From an uncultured Alphaproteobacteria bacterium (lineage in GTDB: Bacteria; Pseudomonadota; Alphaproteobacteria; Micropepsales; Micropepsaceae): 6,254 nucleotides of DNA. This document shows, piece after piece, positions 1 to 5,226 of this stretch. Under the pieces are notes generated by a model. The model ran no database searches, was not told where the DNA came from, and worked only from the letters and a program-made list of their open reading frames with translations. The position numbers and the translations under genes were made by a program. The DNA is taken from the NCBI GenBank assembly GCA_903922545.1, contig CAIXUE010000057.1, forward strand, positions 1 to 6,254, given 5' to 3'. How positions within the stretch are numbered: the stretch's first letter is position 1; each line of letters begins with the position of its first letter.

Positions 1-4
1 CCCC

Positions 5-1153
5 ATGGGAGAAGTGCGAGAATTGCGGGAAATCGAAAGCGGCGAAGACGGCTATGGCCGTTTTTCGACCGGCATCCTGCCCAGCCATGTTCTGAAACGG
101 CTGATCGCGGCCAAACGCGAAATCCTGGGCGACGAGCCTTTGATCGCGGCGCAGATCCAGCCCGCCAGTGTGGACTTGCGCTTGGGCGCCACGGCGTTCC
201 GGGTGCGCGCCAGCTTCCTGCCGGGCCGAAACGCCACGGTGGAAGAAAAGCTGGCCCAGGTCTTCATGCATGAGATCGACCTGACTCAAGGCGCGGTCTT
301 GGAAGCGGGCTGCGTCTATATCGTCAAGCTGATGGAGCGGGCGGAATTTTCGGCCCGCATTTCCGGCGCCGCCAATCCCAAAAGCTCCACCGGGCGGATC
401 GATGTTTTCACCCGCCTGATCACCGATCGCAGTGAAGCCTTTGACCGGGTGGAGACGGGCTATCACGGCCCGCTTTATGCCGAGATCAGCCCGCAGACTT
501 TCCCGATTCTGGTGCGCAAGGGCTCGCGCCTTAATCAATTGCGCATTCGCCATGGCTCACCGCAATTCAGCGATACACAGCTGCGCCGCCTGCATGCGGA
601 TCAGGCTCTGGTCGATCTGGAGCCGGATATCGATAACGGGCTGGGATTTTCCATCGACCTGAAAGGTGGCGCGGCTTCAGGCGCACGAATCGGCTGGCGC
701 GCCCGGCGCCATACGGGCTTGATCGACGTGGACAAGCCGGGCGTGCTGTCGCCCTATGATTTCTGGGAACCGGTAGAGGCCAATTCGGCCGGGCATCTGG
801 TGCTGGATCCGGACGAATTCTACATCCTGGCCAGCCGGGAGCGGGTGGCGATCCCGCTGGATCACGCCGCCGAAATGGTGCCGTTCAATCCGCTGGTGGG
901 CGAATTTCGCGTTCATTATGCCGGCTTCTTCGATCCGGGCTTTGGCTTTGAGCCGGGCAAGCCGCCTTCGGCCCGCGCCGTGCTGGAAGTACGCTCCCGC
1001 GAGGTTCCCTTCATTCTGGAACATGGACAGATTGTGGGCCGGCTGGTGTTCGAGCGGCTGACCGATCCGCCGCCCGAAGCCTATGGCGAGGGTTTGGGCT
1101 CCAATTACCAGCGCCAGAGCCTCAAGCTCTCCAAGCATTTCCGGGAGCCCTGA
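5..1153 (+). CDS. dcd: 2'-deoxycytidine 5'-triphosphate deaminase, long (duplicated-domain) form
   Basis: Predicted cytosolic enzyme that deaminates dCTP to dUTP, feeding dTTP synthesis. The 382 residues are about twice the length of the E. coli enzyme (about 193) and contain two dUTPase-like halves. Half 1 has the family signature QPASVDLRLG (residues 52-61), the KSSTGR loop (126-131, matching KSSLGR of short enzymes) and E160 in YAEIS, at the position of the catalytic Glu. Half 2 repeats the fold with LDPDEFYILASRERVAIP (267-284), FFDPGFG (308-314) and LEVR with E328, but lacks the KSS-GR loop, so half 1 looks like the complete active site (inference from motifs). The left edge leaves only four bases before the ATG, so the start is uncertain. 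An in-frame TTG at 23 lies 9 bases after GGGAGAA (7-13) and is an alternative. Homology begins near residue 17. The assignment is confident; the start is not. Confidence 0.9.
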   Translation: MGEVRELREIESGEDGYGRFSTGILPSHVLKRLIAAKREILGDEPLIAAQIQPASVDLRLGATAFRVRASFLPGRNATVEEKLAQVFMHEIDLTQGAVLEAGCVYIVKLMERAEFSARISGAANPKSSTGRIDVFTRLITDRSEAFDRVETGYHGPLYAEISPQTFPILVRKGSRLNQLRIRHGSPQFSDTQLRRLHADQALVDLEPDIDNGLGFSIDLKGGAASGARIGWRARRHTGLIDVDKPGVLSPYDFWEPVEANSAGHLVLDPDEFYILASRERVAIPLDHAAEMVPFNPLVGEFRVHYAGFFDPGFGFEPGKPPSARAVLEVRSREVPFILEHGQIVGRLVFERLTDPPPEAYGEGLGSNYQRQSLKLSKHFREP

Positions 1154-1189
1154 GGAACCGGCAATCGTAACAATTGTTGCTGAAAATCC

Positions 1190-1415
1190 ACATGAGGCGG
1201 GCAAAAGACACCGGAGGCTTCACAAGCCATTGCGCCGGAAGGCTTCTCAGTCACATTTAGCGTCACCTGCGGACGGACGGTTTGGGGAAACCCCGCAGGC
1301 ATTTGGCACCGGTGCGGTAGGGGAAAATAAAAGCACCGGACCAAGGGTCCATTTTGAAGGGGGCAGTCGTGAGGCGGTTACGGCGCTAAAAGCAGCCGGC
1401 CGCCTCATGTTTTTT
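1190..1415 (+). ncRNA. Candidate structured RNA or cis-acting leader between dcd and the GNAT gene
   Basis: This gap shows dense self-complementarity and ends in an intrinsic terminator. Seen directly: CATGAGGCGG (1191-1200) is perfectly complementary to CCGCCTCATG (1400-1409), with A1190-T1410 extending it to 11 pairs and closing a domain of about 220 nt. Inside are GGCTT-CAC-AAGCC (1216-1228), GCC-GGAA-GGC (1234-1243), a hairpin with CCTGCGG (1266-1272) pairing with CCGCAGG (1293-1299) around GGTTT-GGGG-AAACC (1279-1292), CCGGTGC (1309-1315) pairing with GCACCGG (1333-1339), and GGACC-AAG-GGTCC (1338-1350). Some of these are mutually exclusive. I do not recognise it as 6S, SRP, tmRNA, RNase P or a known riboswitch. 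It could be a free-standing small RNA or a leader controlling the GNAT gene. GC-rich DNA forms chance hairpins, so the claim rests mainly on the closing helix, the nested 1266-1299 hairpin and the terminator. No convincing promoter was found. Confidence 0.35.
1368..1415 (+). terminator. Strong rho-independent terminator just upstream of the GNAT start
   Basis: CGTGAGGCGG (1368-1377) pairs with CCGCCTCATG (1400-1409): ten pairs, one of them G-T. Within it, CGGC (1381-1384) pairs with GCCG (1395-1398), and GC (1385-1386) pairs with GC (1392-1393) around a TAAAA loop, with A1394 bulged. Six T residues follow at once (1410-1415). There is no matching T-run for the other strand. It may end the dcd transcript, end a small RNA, or act as an attenuator, since the next start codon is only 10 bases downstream. 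Confidence 0.65.
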
Positions 1416-1425
1416 CAGGCCCCAC

Positions 1426-1950
1426 ATGATCCTTTCCACCCAAAGACTGAGGCTAAGGCCCATGGCGGCGCGCGATGCGCCCGCCTTGTTCACGATCCTG
1501 GGCGATGAGGAAGCCATGGCGTTCTGGCATCGCCCTCGCCTGCCCCGGCTGGCCACGGTCGAAGCCCTTTTGGCCGACGAACTGGCGGCCATGGCACAGG
1601 GCGGCTTTCATTACTGGACCATGCTGAAGGACGAAGACGCCATTGGCGGCATCGACCTGAGTTATGACGACGGCACCAGCGCCTGGGCTGGTTTCCTGCT
1701 GCGCAAAGACCAGTGGGGCCAAGGCTATGGCCGCGAAGCACTGGCGGCGGTGACAGATTACGCCTTCGGGCCGATGGGATTGAATCTGCTTATGGCCCAA
1801 GTTCAGCGCGGCAATGGCCGCGCTGTCCGGCTGCTGCAAAGCTTGGGATTTCAGGAAGAAGGGCCGCTGGCGGATGTGATGCGTGAAGATGGCCCGCGCC
1901 CGACAGTCCGGTTTAGCCTGAACCGGTCCAGCAAAGCCCAGGGCGCGTAA
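1426..1950 (+). CDS. GNAT family N-acetyltransferase (RimJ/RimL type)
   Basis: Predicted cytosolic acetyl-CoA-dependent N-acetyltransferase of 174 residues, the normal length for the RimJ/RimL-like (Acetyltransf_3) branch. The N-terminus STQRLRLRPM (4-13) matches the typical first strand of this branch. The acetyl-CoA pyrophosphate-binding motif is QWGQGYGREAL (96-106). N130 followed by LLQSLGF (136-142) is the usual motif B helix and turn. The substrate (ribosomal protein N-terminus, antibiotic, amino acid or polyamine) cannot be told. The ATG at 1426 is preceded by only a weak AGG (1417-1419, 6-base spacing) and sits 10 bases after a terminator T-run, so expression should depend on read-through or on a nearly leaderless transcript. 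The last 33 codons overlap the convergent membrane-protein gene. The recognisable fold ends near RFSLNR (162-167); the remaining residues are a non-conserved tail. Confidence 0.85.
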   Translation: MILSTQRLRLRPMAARDAPALFTILGDEEAMAFWHRPRLPRLATVEALLADELAAMAQGGFHYWTMLKDEDAIGGIDLSYDDGTSAWAGFLLRKDQWGQGYGREALAAVTDYAFGPMGLNLLMAQVQRGNGRAVRLLQSLGFQEEGPLADVMREDGPRPTVRFSLNRSSKAQGA

Positions 1951-2600
1951 TAGATCAGCATGGACGCCAGCCCGATCGCCACCAGTTCAGGAATGTACCA
2001 GGGCCAGGGCGACAGAAAATCCATGATACTGGCATTTGCCGGCTTGGCGGCAAGAAAGCCGTAATTGACGCCCAGAAGATAATCGGCAGTCCCCGCCACC
2101 AGCACATAAAAGACGGTTGCCGCCAGTACCCGCGGCAGCGAAGCCGCCACAGGACGAAAGCCCGTAAAGCTGAGATAGAGCAGCGCCACAATGATGCCGG
2201 CATGATTGATGAAGAAGAAAATGAATTGCGGGTCGGGGAAATCATAGGCGATGTCGGGCGTGATCAGGCCTTGCAGGCTTCCGCCCAGGCCCCAGAAATA
2301 GCCCAGCTCATAGGCGTTGGCGTTGCCGGTGACGAGCGCAACGACCAGCGCCAGCGCCGCCCAGTCGCAGAGATTGAGCGGCAGACCGTTGCTTAAATCC
2401 AGCCAGCCCCGCATCCAGAACAGCGCGGCGCCGCAGAGCCAGCCGCCGGCCAATAGGGCCGCCAGGCCAAGACGGACGGGCCTGTCCAGGCTTTTGCAGC
2501 GGCACACTGCCAGCGCCAGCATCAGCGGCCACAGCGCCGCCGCCACCAGCATCGCAAGATGGGCGGGACCGAACAGGACAAAGGGGGAGCGCGCGGACAT
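1851..2600 (-). CDS. YwaF/TMEM164-like integral membrane protein (TIGR02206 type)
   Basis: A 249-residue multi-pass inner-membrane protein with about six to seven hydrophobic segments (roughly residues 13-33, 43-62, 79-92, 98-113, 126-146, 157-177 and 203-222). Recognised family features: LPLNLCDW (73-80), YFWGLGGSLQGLITPD (101-116), FFFINHAGI (128-136), NYGFLAAKP (179-187) and SPWPWYI (197-203). The bacterial family has no firm function that I know. The animal relative TMEM164 has been reported as an acyltransferase, and its conserved Cys and His appear to correspond to C78 and H133 here, which is inference. The ATG at 2600 has no strong ribosome-binding site. The tail beyond about residue 226 looks non-homologous and is read from DNA that also encodes the end of the convergent GNAT gene. 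Its start is divergent from the DUF4189 gene. Confidence 0.8.
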   Translation of the reverse strand: MSARSPFVLFGPAHLAMLVAAALWPLMLALAVCRCKSLDRPVRLGLAALLAGGWLCGAALFWMRGWLDLSNGLPLNLCDWAALALVVALVTGNANAYELGYFWGLGGSLQGLITPDIAYDFPDPQFIFFFINHAGIIVALLYLSFTGFRPVAASLPRVLAATVFYVLVAGTADYLLGVNYGFLAAKPANASIMDFLSPWPWYIPELVAIGLASMLIYYAPWALLDRFRLNRTVGRGPSSRITSASGPSS

Positions 2601-2693
2601 GGGCGCCCAGCATAGCGGATCGTGCCACTTGGGACGAACTGACTTTGGGAAGGTCGGGGCGGCATGTTAAAGAAGGGGAAGATGGAGGCGGGT
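2601..2693. promoter_or_regulatory. Divergent promoter region, membrane protein / DUF4189 gene
   Basis: These 93 bases separate two divergent starts, so both promoters should lie here or within the gene ends. On the minus strand, TATGCT (2609-2614) is a passable -10, but the matching -35 is poor. On the plus strand there is a good ribosome-binding site, GGAGG (2684-2688), but no convincing -35/-10 pair. The promoter role is inferred from gene layout. Confidence 0.3.
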
Positions 2694-3173
2694 ATGGGGC
2701 GGCTTCTTCTTTGCAGCGGTTTGATTTTCCTGGCCTGCAGCGCGGCGGCGCAGGCACAGGATATGAACGCTTGTATTGACCGCTGTTTCAGCAACTTTTC
2801 CCCGTCGCAGAATGGCGGTTCCACAGAATTGCGGAGGGAATGCCTGCAGCAATGCAAAGGGCCATCCGTGCAATATGGCGCCATCGCCTATGGCGCGGCC
2901 AGCACGGCCAATGGCTACGGCTGGGGCAAATCCACGCCCGGCGAGGCGCAGCGCACTGCCATGGTCAATTGCCGCGCGCATGGCGATGACTGCAAGATTG
3001 TGGCGAATTTTTCCAATTCCTGCGAAGCGGTGGCGGCGGTGGAAAGCAAGAACCGTTTTGCCGCCGGCAATGGCCGTACGCGCACATCGGCACAGGACAG
3101 CGCCATGAAAGCCTGCCAGGCGCAGGTGGGCGGCAAATGCGAAATCGAAGTGTGGACCTGTTCCGGCAATTGA
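2694..3173 (+). CDS. Secreted DUF4189 domain protein with N-terminal twin CX3C motif
   Basis: A 159-residue exported protein of unknown function. Residues 1-21 form a Sec signal peptide (short basic N-region GR, Leu-rich core, AQA cleavage site), so it should act in the periplasm or outside. Mature residues 27-54 carry CIDRC and CLQQC, two CX3C motifs 18 residues apart. The DUF4189 domain follows from YGAIAYG (61-67), with GYGWGKS (74-80), paired cysteines at 93/100/110 and 141/149, and the closing VWTCSGN. All point to a disulfide-stabilised small domain. I chose the ATG at 2694 because GGAGG (2684-2688) sits 5 bases upstream and the signal peptide then has a normal N-region. In-frame ATGs at 2664 and 2682 would add 10 or 4 residues. 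C15 lies in FLAC, a poor lipobox, so a lipoprotein is less likely. The stop is 15 bases from the stop of the convergent dioxygenase. Confidence 0.8.
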   Translation: MGRLLLCSGLIFLACSAAAQAQDMNACIDRCFSNFSPSQNGGSTELRRECLQQCKGPSVQYGAIAYGAASTANGYGWGKSTPGEAQRTAMVNCRAHGDDCKIVANFSNSCEAVAAVESKNRFAAGNGRTRTSAQDSAMKACQAQVGGKCEIEVWTCSGN

Positions 3174-3180
3174 CGGAACA
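3159..3180. repeat. Inverted repeat across the DUF4189 stop codon, possible weak terminator
   Basis: TGTTCCG (3159-3165) and CGGAACA (3174-3180) form a perfect 7-pair stem with an 8-base loop containing the TGA. It sits at the junction of two convergent genes, where a bidirectional terminator would be useful. Neither strand has a T-run after the stem, so it is not a classical intrinsic terminator and may be chance. Confidence 0.3.
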
Positions 3181-3188
3181 CGCCTGAC

Positions 3189-3755
3189 CTACTTGAAATT
3201 TGGCCCGCTGATCCAGGCGACAATCGCCTTGCGCGTGCCTTTGGTCACGGGCGTCACCCGGTGCAGCACATAAGACGGAAACGCGATCGCGACGCCGCGA
3301 TTTTTGGGCGCCGATGAAATGGCGCCGCCATTGAACTGAAGCTCGCCGCCTTCATAGCGGGCCGGATCGGTCAATTGCAGGGTGAGGGATAATTTGCGCG
3401 GCGGCAGCGTGCCCTGATCGATGTGCCAGTCAAAATGGCTTTCTTCGGTGTGGTGATAGACCATAAATTGCGGCACTTCGCTGAAACCTTTTAGCTCGAA
3501 CTGATAGCTGCGGCTGTTGAAGGTGCGCACGATGTCAGCCAGACGTTCATAAAGCCAGATGATGTCGGGCGTTTGCGGGATTGGCGAAACCTGGGTCTTG
3601 CGGATCTGTTCATACCGCTCTGTCGTAGCATGGCCGCCGAGCGGCGCTTTTTGCAGCGGCAGGGCGTCGCAATAACGTTCAAGCCTGTCCAGCTCCTCGG
3701 GTGTGAAGGCGCCGATGCCGTGATCGAAAAGCGGTGAGACAGCGGGAGCGGACAT
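3189..3755 (-). CDS. Fe(II)/2-oxoglutarate-dependent oxygenase (PKHD/prolyl 4-hydroxylase type)
   Basis: A 188-residue predicted soluble oxygenase that would couple 2-oxoglutarate decarboxylation to hydroxylation of an unknown substrate. The double-stranded beta-helix core is complete: the iron ligands are H111 and D113 in WHID (an HxD motif) and H165 in VLHRVTPV. R175 in GTRKAIVAW is placed to bind the 2-oxoglutarate carboxylate. LSLTLQLTDPARYEGGELQF (122-141) and LHRVTPVTKGTRKA (164-177) closely follow the pattern of PiuC/YbiX-type PKHD hydroxylases. The N-terminal part differs from those, so I give no symbol. The ATG at 3755 has a modest GGAA upstream on the minus strand. The start is divergent from the acyltransferase-like operon. 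I saw no obvious Fur or Irr box, so iron control, known for piuC, is not supported here. Confidence 0.87.
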   Translation of the reverse strand: MSAPAVSPLFDHGIGAFTPEELDRLERYCDALPLQKAPLGGHATTERYEQIRKTQVSPIPQTPDIIWLYERLADIVRTFNSRSYQFELKGFSEVPQFMVYHHTEESHFDWHIDQGTLPPRKLSLTLQLTDPARYEGGELQFNGGAISSAPKNRGVAIAFPSYVLHRVTPVTKGTRKAIVAWISGPNFK

Positions 3756-3889
3756 TTTTATTCCAGATGCGGCTAAGACAGAAATACGACAGAGGCGGGG
3801 TCAAGGACCATGAAATTGATGCCACCTTGCGGGACCCTTGGGAAGTCATGGCGCAAGCCCGCGGGATATTGCGCGCCAATGTTCCCGAG

Positions 3890-3933
3890 GCGCATGTTTG
3901 CCCCTTGAAAAACTGGGGTTTTTCAACATGCGC
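3890..3933. repeat. Nested inverted repeat (large hairpin) in the divergent promoter region
   Basis: The inner stem is TTGAAAAAC (3905-3913) with GTTTTTCAA (3918-3926), nine perfect pairs around a TGGG loop. The outer stem is GCGCATG (3890-3896) with CATGCGC (3927-3933), seven perfect pairs, separated from the inner stem by an 8-base bulge on the left side only. A T5 run begins 9 bases after the structure (3943-3947), too far for a classic terminator. It could be an operator, a small-RNA terminator or a remnant of a repeat family. Confidence 0.5.
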
Positions 3934-3976
3934 GCAGCTTCGTTTTTAGGATTTTGCAGGGCAGAATACGTCACAC

Positions 3977-4001
3977 ATTTGCGACATGATTTGCTATAAA
4001 A
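3977..4001 (+). promoter_or_regulatory. Probable promoter with ATTTGC direct repeat for the acyltransferase operon
   Basis: TATAAA (3995-4000) is a good -10 match 44 bases before the start codon. No good -35 lies 17 bases upstream: TTGCGA (3979-3984) is only 10 bases away. Instead, ATTTGC occurs twice (3977-3982 and 3989-3994), 12 bases apart and abutting the -10. This suggests a factor-dependent promoter (inference). Confidence 0.4.
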
Positions 4002-4044
4002 GCGGACCGCGCGCCCAGATTTTCACAAAAACGGACATCCAGTC

Positions 4045-5226
4045 ATGCTGACACAAAGAGCCGCCCTTGCCGGCGATTCCGCGGGCCGGCAACAGGCAAG
4101 CGCGCGCGCGAGCGTGGCCGATGCGCGCCGTTATGCCCATGGCCGCTCAAACCTGGAGATCCGCGACGGCATCTGGCATTTGCGGGTGCGCGAAGCCGGC
4201 TATCGCGAAAGCGGTTTTGCCATCGGACAGCTTCTGGCCTCGGCCAACTATCCGGCGGTGGAATTTTTTGGCCGCCGCAGCGTGCGGCTGCTGGTGAATT
4301 TCCTGTACGCCGGGACCAAACGCAATTTTTCCAGCATTCGCATTCCGCAAGTCTATCTGGAAGAACTGGAAGGCTGTGCGGAAGGCAGCGGCCTTTCCTA
4401 TCGCGTCCTGTTCTTCATGAATTTCGTCTTCGATGTTTTGAAGAAATACGGCTTTCACTGCTCGTCGGTCGCCATTGCCGAGCCCGAGGCCACCCTGGTC
4501 GGCCGCAACACCGACCTGATCCCCTGGATCGCGCGGGCGGCGCTGAAATTTTTTCCGCCGGTGGTGCTGGATATCCTGGTGCCGGGAAAGCTGCGTTATG
4601 TGCATGTGACGCCGGGGCTCTTTCTGGGCGCACTCAGCGGCTACAATGAGCGGGGCATCGCCATGATGTCCCACCAGATCGCGGCGACGCGGGAAAAATC
4701 GGTTCCCGGCAGCCTCGCCACCACGCTGTTGCAGCGGATGATCCTGGAAGAAGCCACCGACATGGCCCATGCCGAAGAGATCATCCGCGCCAATCCGGTG
4801 CAGCGCTGCATCAGCGATCTGGTCACCTCCAGTGCCGAAGGCCTGTCCTGCGTGTTTGAGATCACGCCGGAATCCATCAAGACCATTCGCAGCAACGGGC
4901 CGTCTTTGTGCTGCGCCACCCATTTTGAGGATGCCGATCTTTCGCTGCTGCAGCGCTACAAGGCCACGGTCAGCGAGATGCGCCTGTCCTTGATGAACCG
5001 GCTGGCCGCCACCACCCGCGCCATTCCCGAAGCCGTGATCGCCATGCTGCGCAATTCCGACAATGGGCTGGCGCATCTGAAATCCGGCTCCTCGCCCACC
5101 AACGAGGGCACCTATCAGAGCATGGTGTTCGACGTGACCGGGGGGCGAGTTTTCGTCTCCGACGGCAAGACATTGCCGGTATCGCTGACGGGATCGTATC
5201 GGGAAATCGTCATCGGCGATGCTTGA
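4045..5226 (+). CDS. C45 family peptidase / acyl-CoA:6-aminopenicillanate acyltransferase-like Ntn hydrolase
   Basis: A 393-residue protein of the AAT/C45 (PF03417-like) N-terminal-nucleophile family, whose members cleave or form amide bonds, often by self-processing to expose a Cys. Family landmarks: C139 in GFHCSSVAI (136-144), the likely nucleophile, followed by LVGRNTDL (151-158); GYNERGIAM (199-207), the strand that usually reads as GxNExGLA; LCCATHF (288-294), at the place of the usual TNHF segment; and YQSMVFDVTGGRVFVSDG (357-374) near the end. The substrate is unknown. Residues 1-33 are Ala/Arg-rich, with no clear signal peptide, and look like an extension before the domain. The ATG at 4045 has only GGA (4033-4035, 9-base spacing). 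A GTG at 4114 is a weaker alternative. The stop overlaps the methyltransferase start by 8 bases (ATGCTTGA), so the two are co-translated. Confidence 0.8.
   Translation: MLTQRAALAGDSAGRQQASARASVADARRYAHGRSNLEIRDGIWHLRVREAGYRESGFAIGQLLASANYPAVEFFGRRSVRLLVNFLYAGTKRNFSSIRIPQVYLEELEGCAEGSGLSYRVLFFMNFVFDVLKKYGFHCSSVAIAEPEATLVGRNTDLIPWIARAALKFFPPVVLDILVPGKLRYVHVTPGLFLGALSGYNERGIAMMSHQIAATREKSVPGSLATTLLQRMILEEATDMAHAEEIIRANPVQRCISDLVTSSAEGLSCVFEITPESIKTIRSNGPSLCCATHFEDADLSLLQRYKATVSEMRLSLMNRLAATTRAIPEAVIAMLRNSDNGLAHLKSGSSPTNEGTYQSMVFDVTGGRVFVSDGKTLPVSLTGSYREIVIGDA

Larger units (their letters stand above)
3756..4044. other. Divergent intergenic region between the dioxygenase and the acyltransferase operon
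   Basis: These 289 bases hold no gene I can support. Several short frames are open, but none has a good ribosome-binding site or recognisable protein. The left half is featureless apart from minor short repeats. The middle has a nested inverted repeat (3890-3933), and the right part has a direct repeat next to a -10-like TATAAA, likely the promoter of the operon that starts at 4045. Confidence 0.5.

Noticed and set aside
1169..1178. Palindrome AACAATTGTT after the dcd stop as a possible operator
   Set aside because: Only 10 bases, with no extension of symmetry and no promoter nearby that it could control.
1351..1392. Resemblance to a SAM-II riboswitch (CGTGA followed by GCTAAA)
   Set aside because: The spacing between the two motifs is 12 rather than about 8, the pseudoknot partner is missing, and the downstream gene is not in methionine or SAM metabolism.
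1338..1415. Resemblance to 6S RNA (a GGACC-AAG-GGTCC hairpin like the 6S ACCAAGGGT hairpin)
   Set aside because: The shared stretch is short, the rest does not form the expected single long rod with a central bubble, and the gene context (dcd, GNAT) is not a 6S locus I know.
1083..1508. A plus-strand open frame of 141 codons through the dcd-GNAT gap
   Set aside because: No ribosome-binding site, no domain, and it overlaps two well-supported genes in other frames. Long chance frames are common in GC-rich DNA.
2736..2741. Lipoprotein cleavage site at C15 of the DUF4189 protein
   Set aside because: The preceding residues FLA do not fit the lipobox well, and a clean AQA signal peptidase I site follows a few residues later.
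3734..3949. A plus-strand open frame of 71 codons in the divergent intergenic region, with an inner 34-codon version from 3848
   Set aside because: It overlaps the start of the dioxygenase. The inner ATG has GGGAAG only 2 bases away, too close to work, and the peptide resembles nothing I know. The end of the frame is occupied by the inverted repeat.
4100..4110. Alternating GC run as a phase-variable repeat
   Set aside because: Only about five and a half dinucleotide units inside a GC-rich coding region, with no sign of a frame disruption.
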